The notes under the pieces are model-generated. The model was not told where the DNA came from, did no database searches, and saw only the letters and a program-made list of their open reading frames with translations. DNA of 64,000 bases from Bombardia bombarda. Taxonomy: Eukaryota > Ascomycota > Sordariomycetes > Sordariales > Lasiosphaeriaceae. The stretch covers positions 8,331,001 through 8,395,000 of the forward strand of contig JAULSR010000001.1 in assembly GCA_030512295.1 (NCBI GenBank), written 5' to 3'. The first letter of the stretch is position 1, and each line of letters begins with the position of its first letter. Below are positions 1 through 9,935 of this stretch, piece after piece. The translations under genes were made by a program, and so were the position numbers.

Positions 1-2491
1 ATGGAAGACATCTGGTCAACTTCAGGTTTGTATCCCGGTACCGAGTCAAAGATTGGAACACGTGAACAAGTGAGGATAAGTTCTTCAAGGGTCTGTTTCG
101 GGAAGCGCGGGAGGAACTGTGGCGATCCTCGATGCTCCATTATGCGTGGCGTACTTAATCGATTCTCCAACTCCGTATCCTCCCAGGAGACCTTGCGGTT
201 CTTTTGTTTCTCCTTGACTCGGTAGAGCGGCTTTGCGGGAGTAAACGTTGAAGCCTCGCGATCCGGAATAGATCGAACAATCTTTGTTTTCTCCCAGGAA
301 ACGCTGCGATTGTTATAACCACTCGTGGGAGTTTCCAAGCTCGATCCATCTTCATAATCATAAAAAGACAACCTTCCCTCCTTCTTGGAGGCCGTCGGGA
401 GACATCTTCGACGAGACGCTCGATACGAGTCGATATCCAGCTCATCTTCTTCGTCTTCCCTGTTACGCTTGACTTTACGCAAAACATAAGGTCCAGGGTT
501 GGAAGACTCGAGAGATACGGAACGCTCTGATCTCCACGTACTCGGACTTTTTGAATCATCTCGGTGGTAGTCCTCGCGCCGATCAGAGCCGCGGCGCGGG
601 GATGTAGGTCGGTAGTGGGAGGATCTTTGCCGACGGCAATCCCGAGAAACCTTTGTGCGGCCCTGATGCGAGCGGCTCCTGGATCGGCGATGGTGATAAT
701 TGCGGTCATAACCGTAGCTTCTTCTACCAGACGGCACGGCGTCCAGGGGAGATGGGAGGCGAAAATTCTCCCCATGGCCTGGCTTCAGGTCTCGTCGCTC
801 CCTCTCACGACGAGCAGAGTCAGTGGCGCAAAGCCTCTTCTGAGTAATAGAGTCCGGGTGCAGATTCTGCGGGCACAAAGTCGGCCAGTGACCGCCGCGC
901 TGTCTGCAGACGCTGCACACAAACTTGCTCGGGGGCTTTGTATCAAAGCTCCGATCGAAGGTAGTTGGGCAGTTGGCAATTAAGTGGCCTTGCCAAATAT
1001 TTAGTAGACACTGGGGGAAAGGCTCGGTTCAGCTCGTACCTGGATTTTTACAGCGATCGCAAATGTAACCATCTCGAGGCCAAGATTTGGCGTCCTGTTT
1101 GGTGTTCTCCTTTTGATTCTGGGCGGATCTCTGGAGGCCTGGCTCTTGCCGTACTTGTACCTGCGACCTCTCTCGAAAATCATCTTCGTATTTCCAAGAT
1201 TTCGTCTGCGAGACAGATTCCTGATCAATCGCAGACTGGCGAGATTTTCTGCGGGTCTTCTTAATCTTCAAGGTATTGGAAGGTAAATCTTGTAGGCTGA
1301 GATCATGCTGGCTTTGTCGATTCAGTTCTGGGTGATCTTCCATCCAGAACTCGCTTGTTGCATTCCTGGTGTTAGTAAGTTGGAAACCTGGCCTAGATAC
1401 CCTTCTCCCATCAGTTGGAAAGTCTATGTTTGCTCCAGTTAGGAACGATAAATCTGGTCCAGCAGAATCATAAGCCTTCATCCGCGAACCAGCAAGTCTT
1501 TGAGTCAAAGCTTACCGGCAGGGGGCTTTACGACATTGTCAACGACTGTCGGGCTTGGCTCTCGCTGCGATATTTTGGCCCGATCTGGATGCATATAAAT
1601 GCCGTAGTCTATGATCTGTGATTTGATCACTGGGGATCTGACTGTTGGGTCTGCGTTTGCTCCGGTCAAGACCAACAAATCTGGTTTTATATTAATGAAT
1701 CTTATTTAGTAAAACAGCGACGAGTCAACCAAACCAAGCTTACCAACGGGAGACTTTTCTTCTTCATCATAGATGCCTGCGCTTGGCTCTCGCTCTGATA
1801 ATCTGGCGCGATCTGGATGCATATAGCTACCATGATTCATGGGCTCTTCCTTAATCAGCGGGCCATCCAAGTCAATCTTACTTATAGAGAGCTTCGCTTC
1901 GTGGTCGTCACTCGTCGGGCTCAGCTCTCGCTGTGCCATCTTGGCCCGGTCTGGATGCATATAGACACCGCGATCTATGGGGTTCTCTTCCTTGACCAAG
2001 GGGTTTCCAATCACTGGGTTCGGCTCTCGCTGTGATGATCTGGTCCGATCTGGATACGTATGAACGTTGGTGCCGTGATTCCCAGCTGATTCTCCAACCA
2101 GCCCAAGATAATCACGGATGAACGGACCAGCGAGCTCCAGACAGAGAGCCTTTATGCTGTGATCGTGGTCAGGGCTGGAAGAATTGGCTTTCTGCTCCTC
2201 TCGCGTCCATTCCTCATAGGCATTATTTATGGATTTGGCGTCGTGGCCGCAGTTCAGGGCGAACCTGCACCATCTATCGAAAAGTTCGTTTGAGGGTACG
2301 TTGTTCATGTTGCTAGCCTCACTGACTTGCTCGCCCAGCCATGAACAGAGCACATGAAGAAACCGTTTCCTCGAAATATCGGAGGGGAAGCAGGTTTCAA
2401 TCCCTTCGCTGAGTTGCTCGAGAGTAAGGTCCGTGAGTCTATCCACACGTAGGAGCTCGCGATTCTGCCGCACCTTGGCCTTGTGATCCAT
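1..2491 (-). CDS. Zinc-knuckle protein with repeated exons (3' end cut off by the window)
   Basis: Four exons can be placed: 1744-2491, 1516-1680, 1040-1453 and 988 down past base 1, all joined in phase 1. The start is the ATG at 2491; the frame is open a little further up but only from a GTG. The N-terminal about 110 residues are helical and unrecognised. Then come four spaced copies of a motif like YMHPDRAK-x-x-QRE. The exon 3/4 junction rebuilds a CX2CX4HX4C zinc knuckle (CDRCKNPGHLIANC), and a second knuckle-like motif (CSVCRQRGGHWPTLC) follows about 20 residues later. The rest is rich in Arg, Ser and Asp. Zinc knuckles of this type usually bind single-stranded RNA or DNA, so RNA binding is an inference. 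Exons 2 and 3 begin with nearly the same peptide (DLLVLTGAN and DLSFLTGAN), which points to exon duplication. The exon structure is well supported; the function is not known. Confidence 0.7.
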
Positions 2492-3382
2492 GCTTGCCAC
2501 CAGATGTGATCCAGATGTGATGGTTTGGTTGAGAGCGTTTTAGCATGTCGAATCCCATAGGTGATGGCCGAATGAAAATCTGCGTTGCACTTTCTGGAGT
2601 GGGCGGACTTTTGGGGGGAGAGCGCGACCATGAGCTTCTTCGAAAAGAAGAAAACGATTAAGGACAGCTGCCAGGCGAGTAAAAACAGCCTGACAAAAAA
2701 AAAGGCAGACGGCCAAATGAATATTTTTCAAGTTCAAGGTGAGAAAGTTGAGTTCAGAATTACGAAAACAGCTCAAGGAGTGGTGTGGGGTGGTTGGAAG
2801 ATGAGATGGTGTGTTCCGAGGGTGATGCAGAAAGCCGATGTGAGCGGGCAGTTACTTGGGAAGGTGCCACCGGCGTCGTCCGCAAAAGAAAAACGCGACT
2901 GCGTTTGGAGGAAGTCACGGCTCGCCTACTGCGTTATTGCTTTTGGGGCTTGCTTTCAATTTCTGGTGTGCGTTGCTGGGCTACTGGTCGGTTTGGTCTT
3001 AGCAGTCACCCGCCCGAGGTCGAGTCGTTGCTTCCCAATTCGATACCAATGGAAGCATAGAGCGCATTCGTCCCAGCTTTCGGGCTTTGGTGGACAGAGC
3101 GCCCTAAATACCTTGCACACTTATAGAAGCTGCTGGAAAAATTGCGTGGTAGATAATCGTAGAAGAGGAGTCACCAAATGCAGACTTCGATAACAGGACT
3201 GGTGGGCATAATGATGTGAACTGACAACAACCACCGCCCTGGACAAAAGATAGCCTGAACTCCAGTACAATAACCTGCCCAATGCAACCTGACAATGACA
3301 CACACAAAACTGGCTTGAACGAAAGCTACTTTGACCCAAAAACCTCCCATCACAAGAATAACAAAAGTATGGCGCAATAGCT
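2492..3382. other. Intergenic, upstream of the zinc-knuckle gene
   Basis: This stretch lies between the 3' end of IST1 and the start of the zinc-knuckle gene, both on the minus strand. Open frames of up to about 200 codons occur on the plus strand but contain no recognisable domain and look like chance. It should hold the IST1 terminator and the promoter of the zinc-knuckle gene; no element stands out. Confidence 0.5.
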
Positions 3383-4409
3383 TCATCTCTTAGTAAGGGC
3401 AGCAAACCGCTTGGCAAGCTCATCCACATCCGGGATCCCGTCAGCGATGCCCCCCTTTGCTTCCGGGGTCTTCTTCACAACAGTGGCATTAACCATCCTC
3501 TTGTTCGGCTTCAGTTCCATCGAGTTGAGCGTCACCTTGGGGTGGATATTGTCGGTCGAAGGGCTCGGCGGGTTGACTTGGAGAGGAAGGCCCGGCCCAA
3601 AGGACCGCGGCGGTGTCGCCTTGCTGAGCTCTGCCCGGGCTTCCACCTCGTCGTCCACACCAGCCCCCTCAACAGGAAGCGGCGCCTCAACATTCTTCTG
3701 AGCCTGGCCTCCACTCGGGTTCTCATCATCATCATCATCCACAAACTCAGGAGCAGCCCCGAGATCCTCCTTTTTGCGTCTCGGCCAGTTCACCCCATAC
3801 GCCTTGGCAATCTCCTCGAGATAACCAACGACCAGCTCTTCCCTGGGCGGGGTCACGCTCAGCTTCTTGAGCACCTTCTCCGACACCTTGCCGTCCGAGT
3901 TCTCCATGGCGGAGATGACAAACTCCTTGCCAAACTTCTCGGCCAGGAGGGTGCGCACCGTCTGGAGCTCCTTGATCTCGGTCTTGGGGGCGGCGTAGAT
4001 GATGCTCTTGACCGCCTCCTCGAGGCCGGCATCGCACGTGGGGGCTTCGAGCAGGCCGGCGCGCGCAAGCAGCAGCTCGCAGTACAGCTCGAGGATCTCG
4101 TGCAACTCCGTCGTAATGTCGGACCGGATGATGTTCTCGACCCGGATGCGCGCCGAGTCCTCCTTGCCGACGTCGAGCAGCTGTGCCATCACCCTCCGCT
4201 GGTTCTTGGCCAGCGCTTCATCCCGCTTCTGCACCATGCGCAGCCGGGCGATGGCCAGCTTGAGCTGCACCTTGACCTTGGCCTGGGTTGTGTTGTCATG
4301 TTAGTGTTGCGGATTGCCGAATTGCTCTGCTAGGGTCCTGGCGGGGCTGGGGACTGGGGCTGAAAGGGGCGACGCTACGTACCACGATGGCGGGGGACGA
4401 AGGAGGCAT
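3383..4409 (-). CDS. IST1: IST1, ESCRT-III-associated protein
   Basis: IST1 regulates ESCRT-III and Vps4 in endosomal sorting, cytokinesis and nuclear-envelope closure. Exon 1 is only 27 nt (4383-4409, nine codons) and ends at a GTACGT donor; exon 2 is 3383-4282 and starts after a CCCAG acceptor, giving 308 residues. The IST1 helical domain covers about residues 10-185: a basic first helix (LKLAIARLRMVQKR), the ELYCELLLARAGLL segment, and the closing YLEEIAKAYGVNWPRR typical of the family. An acidic run (DDDDDEN) and a Pro-rich linker follow. The C-terminus (PDVDELAKRFAALTKR) fits a MIT-interacting motif, as expected for a Vps4 partner; that last point is inference. The gene diverges from SPT3 across a 690-bp promoter. 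Confidence 0.9.
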
Positions 4410-5099
4410 TTTGGAAGCTGTATCGGTCGACGATGAGCCTTTCTATCTGTCGATCGAACAAACGGTGGCCCGTGATGGAAAATAATCAGCTCAAGTAGAC
4501 TTGAGTTGTGCGAGTCGACAATGAACAATGGTTCTGCCTAATGTAGGCTGCCATGTGCTGTAGTTGGGATGTGTACAAGGTTGTACGTACGCGACAGGCG
4601 TGTCCTGGCTGTCTGCCCGAAGCTTGCGTGGGGTTGATGGCGGGGCGATCAGTCGCTAATCAGCCGCTATCTTCTACGCCCACCCCTCGGGTGCCTTTAG
4701 TCGACGCCTCGCTCGACTACATGTCCAGTTGAATAACGTCGAAAAATTGTCCGTAGACGGCCCTAAAAACCCTCTAGAAAGGTTATTCAGGTCTAGTCTA
4801 TATAAGAAGTTATGGTTCCTTTAATTATGAGAATCTTGACTGTGCTTCATCACAAGGGACGGACAGCGCAATGACGGTTGTCGCAAGTTCCATATCACGT
4901 GATGGGCCCAGCAATTAAGCTCCTTTTTTGCAACCCTGGCTCCCAGCTCCACGTTCTTGTCCTATACAATATACAATCATTTTACACGTCGCGATTCGAA
5001 CGGTACTACGGGCTGAACTACACGCGCATTTCTTTCTTTAATCACCTACCCATTCATTTTGGTACCAGAATTCAGTAATCAGTATTGTCAATCGCAAAG
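4410..5099. promoter_or_regulatory. Divergent IST1/SPT3 promoter region
   Basis: This 690-bp gap separates two divergently transcribed genes. A TATA-like TCTATATAAGAAG lies near 4797-4809, about 300 bp before the SPT3 start. A loose inverted repeat (GAATAAC near 4732 and GTTATTC near 4783) lies just upstream of it. No complete transposon or other gene is visible. Confidence 0.45.
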
Positions 5100-8000
5100 A
5101 TGGGCGACAGGGATAAGCAGTACAAATATCGCCAGGAGATCCAGCAGGTCAGTGCTATTTGTTAACAATTAGCTGTTCTGTTCCTTCTTTATTTCCGCTT
5201 TGTTTCACTTCGTCTTGTACTATTTTCTTCTGTATCTGTCAGTGCCTGTCTCAGTAGTTGGAGCTACCGGCACTAGAAATGGAATCTACTCGATGTCAAG
5301 TGACAGTGGATGCCTGGGCAGCCCTTCTTTCCTGGGCGATGTTGGGCGATGATGACCGCTATCATGTACATCTCGCTCCCAGCAGGGTGGAGCGTAGATA
5401 CCCAAAGGATTAAACAATGCTCCGACAACCCCCTGAACAACACCTACGAGGCTTGAGGCTACGAGGCTTCCAAACTATACTCCCAGTTGCGCCCCTGCAA
5501 TTGCAAAATAACTATCTTCGAGGCACTCGCTACTGATAGCGTACGGTCCCTATTGAGATGGGCACTGGAAAAGAACAATCCGCTGCAAAGCGATACACCT
5601 GTCTGCGATCTGACGCACCTGGGTACTATGTTTTCGGATCCTCCTTCCTCTATCCGATTTACCCTCTGCCTGTCGACACTAGGATCATCATGTCTCTGCT
5701 ACTGATCGCCTTGTGTCTTGTGGGGAACTTTCGTCTGAGCTATATGCGGGGTGGGATGAATAGCGGAGGCAAACAGTGGTCCAAAAAGAAGTCGACGGTC
5801 ATCTTATATTTTAGTTGCCACGTTGTTTACATATCCGCTGGGGCACAACCGAGATATACAGAACGGGACTAGCCATGTTTACGATGCTGGAAGGGGATTT
5901 GAGCTTGGACACTTCGCTGGTCTCTCTAAGCTTTGTCGAAAGGAATGTGCGCATTCGAGATACCACGAAATGGGTGATGTCCTGATCGACGACGATTGCG
6001 AATTCTGCGAGTAAGAGATCAGAATCTTGCGCATAGGGGCTAGTGTCGCAACATTCTCAACGCCAATTCTCAGCCAAGCAGAGTCGAGGAAGATATCAGT
6101 ATTTTCGATCCCGAACTAAGGCCTCTTCCCAAACCCCGCATATTCGTCGTCTGTTCTGGGACTTCCATTCCACAGCCCTGAGCCTCAATTGAATGAGAAT
6201 TGATGACTGTTTGACACGATCCCACTCCATTTTTCATTCACAGCGGCTCTGGGAGTCTCGGTCATGAGTTTCAGTAGCCAGAGGGTTCGCCTGGGAAAGC
6301 TCTCTTACTGATCTTCGCCGGAATCCTGTGGATCATCCCCTCGACCTGATCGTCCATAAAAATTATCTACTTTTCTTGTCTTTCTTGCAAGGACTAGGAG
6401 TGCTGTGTCTACCCTCCATTCTCGGCTGTCTTAGACACGCCAGGATATCCTCTCCTACGACATCATTCCTTTCCTCAATATACAATACTTTCGCTACTTG
6501 CTCCAGCACGCGACTGGCGGATTTCAAGAAGTCCATCCCTGGAACAAACCAAGAACCTTCACAGGCCCTTGCTCTGTCTGCCTTCCTGTTCTGGATGGTT
6601 TGGTACGGGATTTTGGTCGTCATATTGTCCGTCTTCGTCATTAATACCACGAAGCCCTTCAAGAGATTTAAATCTGCTGGGATGGAGGTTGTTCTCTGAA
6701 CGGACAATTCAGCCTGACAATTGTTGAGAGAGATTATTTACCCTGCCCCAAACCGTAACTCGATATCACAATGGATTCGGTCGGAGGTCTGGAAGTGGGT
6801 GAGCCGCATGTTCACGAGGAAGCTGGAAACCCCCCTCAAGCTTCATGGCGAGCCCCAGTGGCGCAGATGACAACGGATCAATCCCCTACGAGTGACGCTC
6901 AATTGCCCGACGATGTTCTCAATATATTCCTTCCTAGCACATCCGCCTCCTTTACTCTGAGAGGAAAGACACCAGCCTTTGGATTTCCTAGTGTAAGGAA
7001 ACAAATTGAGCGTCACCGAGCCCAGGCCCAGTCCCCTTGCAACAACTGTCTAGCTCTTCCAGGTATCTCAGTATGGATGAATGCGACCCAAGCCTTCAAG
7101 TATAAAAAAGCCATCATCGCATCTAAAGATCCGACGTCCACTGGCCAAGTGAACATACGAAAAGAGAAGTACTGTCATCATCGCATTCATCTTGCTTCAT
7201 CTTTCGATGCCGAACCTCCTTTTGCCTACGTCAACCCGAGGGATACACTGATCAATCCCGATATCTCAACCGACACGGCTCCGCAAGTCGCGCTGCCTAA
7301 CCCATTGGGAGGCTTGCACGCAAATATGAATCATGAGACACAAAGTCAAGAAGCCCAAGCTCCTCAGCCAGCAGATACAGCGATGGATGTCATCTGGGAG
7401 ATTCAACAGCCTGTTTCGAGCTCGCCAGACCCCCCCGTGGTATCTGAGCGAGTCAATGCGTATGCGCATCGTGGCAAACAAAAGGTCCCGAAAAGCCATG
7501 CTCTCGGAGTCATTGATCCTTATGCTGCTGCACTGTTCCAAAACGCGTTCGATAAGGCTATTGGGGTGGCCGCCGTTAGTGTCATATACCAGGAGACATT
7601 GCCTCTGGAAACGACCCCTGAGGAAGCACCCCCAGATGGCTTCACACTTGCACCCACTTATTGTCTAAACTACCTGAACTATACAATTTCTCAAGTGAAC
7701 AGTTGGCGACACGTCTCTGGAGCAGAGGTGGACTTTGATGACCACCTTGCTAACTTCATTGTACAACAGATGATGTACGTCTCTGGTGAAACTGGCGAAC
7801 CATCAGTAGAAACCACGGGAATCATTGAGGATATTGTTCGTCAACAGGTTGTAGAATTAGTAAGTCCAGCCTTGAACCCGCCCCTCCCTTTCTCTTCATG
7901 TTACCGCCTACTCACCCACCCCCCCTCTCCCAGTTGCGAAGCAGCACCGAACTCGCCGCCCGCCGTGGCTCCCGCTCCATCAACATCAACGACCTCATCT

Positions 8001-8758
8001 TCCAGATCCGCAACGACGCACCAAAAGTCTCTCGCCTGCGCACCTTCCTCTCGTGGAAAGACGTGCGCAAGAACGTCAAAGACTCGGAGGAGAAAGGCGG
8101 CGGCGACGACCTCGGCGGTGGCGAAGACCCCGTGGGCGGCGGCGTGGTGCCCAACGGCCCCGTCGACGACACGGCCAAGAAGAACAAGAAGAACAAGATC
8201 GGCCTGCCCTGGGAGCCGTCGTCCTTCTACGGCGTCGAGGTGCCCGAGCGCGAGGACGAAGAAGACGAGGAGGAAGAGGAGATGAACTACATCACGCTGC
8301 AGCGCCTGCGCAAGGCCGACGAGCGCACAAAGGCCATGACCAAGGAAGAGTACGTGACGTGGTCAGAGTACCGGCAGGCGTCCTTCACCTACCGCAAGGG
8401 CAAGCGCTTCCGCGAGTGGGCTGGCTTCGGCCAGATCACGGACAGCAAGCCGTCGGACGACATCGTCGACATTCTAGGGTTCCTGACCTTTGAGATGGTG
8501 ACGGTGCTGACGGAGGAGGCGCTCAAGATCAAGGACTACGAGGATCTGATCAAGGAGAGGCCGGGCGAGAACCCCGCGGGGACGAAGAAGAGGAAGCTCG
8601 CGCAGGGCTTGTTTGATCCGCCGGGCGAGGGGCGGTCACCCGTCGAGGCGAGGCATGTCCAGGAGGCGTTTCGCCGGCTGCAGAATAGACCCAAGAGGCT
8701 GAGGGCCATGTTGAATGGCACGAGGCTGCAGCAGAGGACGGGGTTGAAGATCTTTTGA
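5100..8758 (+). CDS. SPT3: SPT3, SAGA histone-fold subunit that contacts TBP
   Basis: Spt3 is a SAGA coactivator subunit that helps deliver TBP to promoters in the nucleus. Exons are 5100-5147 (16 codons), 7770-7859 (30 codons) and 7934-8758, giving 320 residues; yeast Spt3 is 337. Exon 1 ends EIQQ at a GTCAGT donor and exon 2 begins [12 protein letters not shown] after a TACAACAG acceptor, which restores the conserved N-terminal histone fold. Exon 3 carries the rest of that fold ([19 protein letters not shown]), an acidic linker near residues 150-160, and the second fold ([12 protein letters not shown] to [14 protein letters not shown]). The first intron is 2,622 nt, about forty times longer than others here, and contains a separate long frame (see 6771-7769). 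The alternative is that transcription also starts inside this intron and makes an N-terminally extended protein. Confidence 0.9.
5148..6770. other. 5' part of the giant SPT3 intron
   Basis: These 1.6 kb of intron carry several short plus-strand open frames (for example 5823-6014, ending in a Cys-rich stretch with CRKECAH and DDDCEFCE, and 6328-6699, with a hydrophobic segment near its end). None shows a recognisable family. They could be remnants of an inserted gene or chance frames. No terminal repeats or target-site duplication are evident. Confidence 0.35.
6771..7769 (+). CDS. Long open frame inside the SPT3 intron, in frame with SPT3 exon 2
   Basis: An ATG at 6771 (context CACAATGG) opens 333 codons without a stop that run straight across the SPT3 acceptor at 7769 into exon 2 in the correct frame. 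If transcribed from its own promoter, and spliced at 7859/7934 as SPT3 is, it would give a protein of about 637 residues with full Spt3 minus its first 16 residues. The 333-residue part is not recognised; it is rich in Pro, Ser, Thr and Ala and has a central Cys pair (CNNC). A stop-free run of this length is unlikely by chance, but no stop of its own, no splice donor and no domain confirms a separate gene. It may be an alternative first exon, a nested gene that lost its 3' end, or a relic. Confidence 0.35.
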
Positions 8759-9935
8759 TCTTGTGGGCCGTTTGGTCGGTGGGGCTTTCTCTTTCATGGA
8801 GACGCAATTACGTGGCTTGTTTATATGTCTATCGGTCTGGAGGTAGCTTGCCTCGGGTGGGGTGGGTTGTTGGCGTTTTAGTATCGTCTATCTATCTGTC
8901 TGGTTTCTTCTTTCATTTAATTTTTTTGTCTTGAGCCAGCCCGAGAAAGGAAGGGAAAGGGAGAGGGGATCGACGATACCCGCAGCGCATTCATTTCATG
9001 GCATGGATGCATGAAGAAGGCAGAGGACGGTTTGTTTTTATTTGTCTTTCTTCTATGTCGGGACCGGCTCGGACGGACTACGGAAACCGGGGATTGGGCT
9101 TGTCATCATCCATTACACATGATTCGTTGACTCGTTATTGTTTGGTTGTATTAGCTGAAACAGAGAGAGGACGAAAATACGTAGTGATCATGATATGGGG
9201 GAAAGACAACATGAAAGCGAATTTGACAGTGATCTGGGTTCGTTCCATTTCGTGTTATTGTGTGTTTCCTCTCATCTGGTTCATGGGCAACTCAAGGCGT
9301 GGTACCCATTCAAACTGCATACAGGTATGTGCCCTCTCCGAGTCTTCAATAAGTAAGATTCAGGTATCATGACTATAGTTATTGTCATCTTATAAAGAAT
9401 ACAATTCCTAATTACAACATTTTGGTACTAACATTAGCTCTACACATTGGAATAAAACCCACCAGCAAGGCGTCAGTGCCATGATAAGTCTACACGGAAG
9501 GTGGGACCATAAAAGCAAACCAAGCAACCCCAAGATGATCTAAGTATTAATTTGAGGAATTATAACATACGATCAGGAGACAAAGACGAAGCTTGGAAAA
9601 ACAAGATCAAACATACCAGGCCGCCTAGACGATCTAAAATCGCAAGTATAAGAAGATCAGAGAGCAAATTTCAACAAGTACAAAAAGAAAATGATCTATT
9701 ATCTTGCACTTTCTCTCTTGTCGCTAAATAAGTCTAAAATCAAGCCCACCCCCCTTATCAACCCCCCTTTTCTTTCGCGGTGTGTGTGTTTGGTAAGCGT
9801 GCGTCTGTTGATGTTGGAACCTGGATCATTAGATGACCAGTAGTCATCTCGTTTCCATTACTTCCCTCTCTCTGTGGTCGGCCAGCCGGCCGGCAGCATT
9901 TTGTACATGTGTGTTGTTCAGAACCGGTCTGGCAT
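8759..9935. other. Intergenic between convergent SPT3 and CAT2
   Basis: This 1.2-kb stretch holds the 3' ends of two converging genes. It is AT-rich from about 9400 to 9720, and no coding region or RNA gene was recognised in it. Confidence 0.5.

Noticed and set aside
4640..4830. Possible solo LTR or transposon relic between IST1 and SPT3
   Set aside because: Only an imperfect 7-8 bp inverted pair is seen; there is no target-site duplication, no TG...CA ends and no coding remnant.
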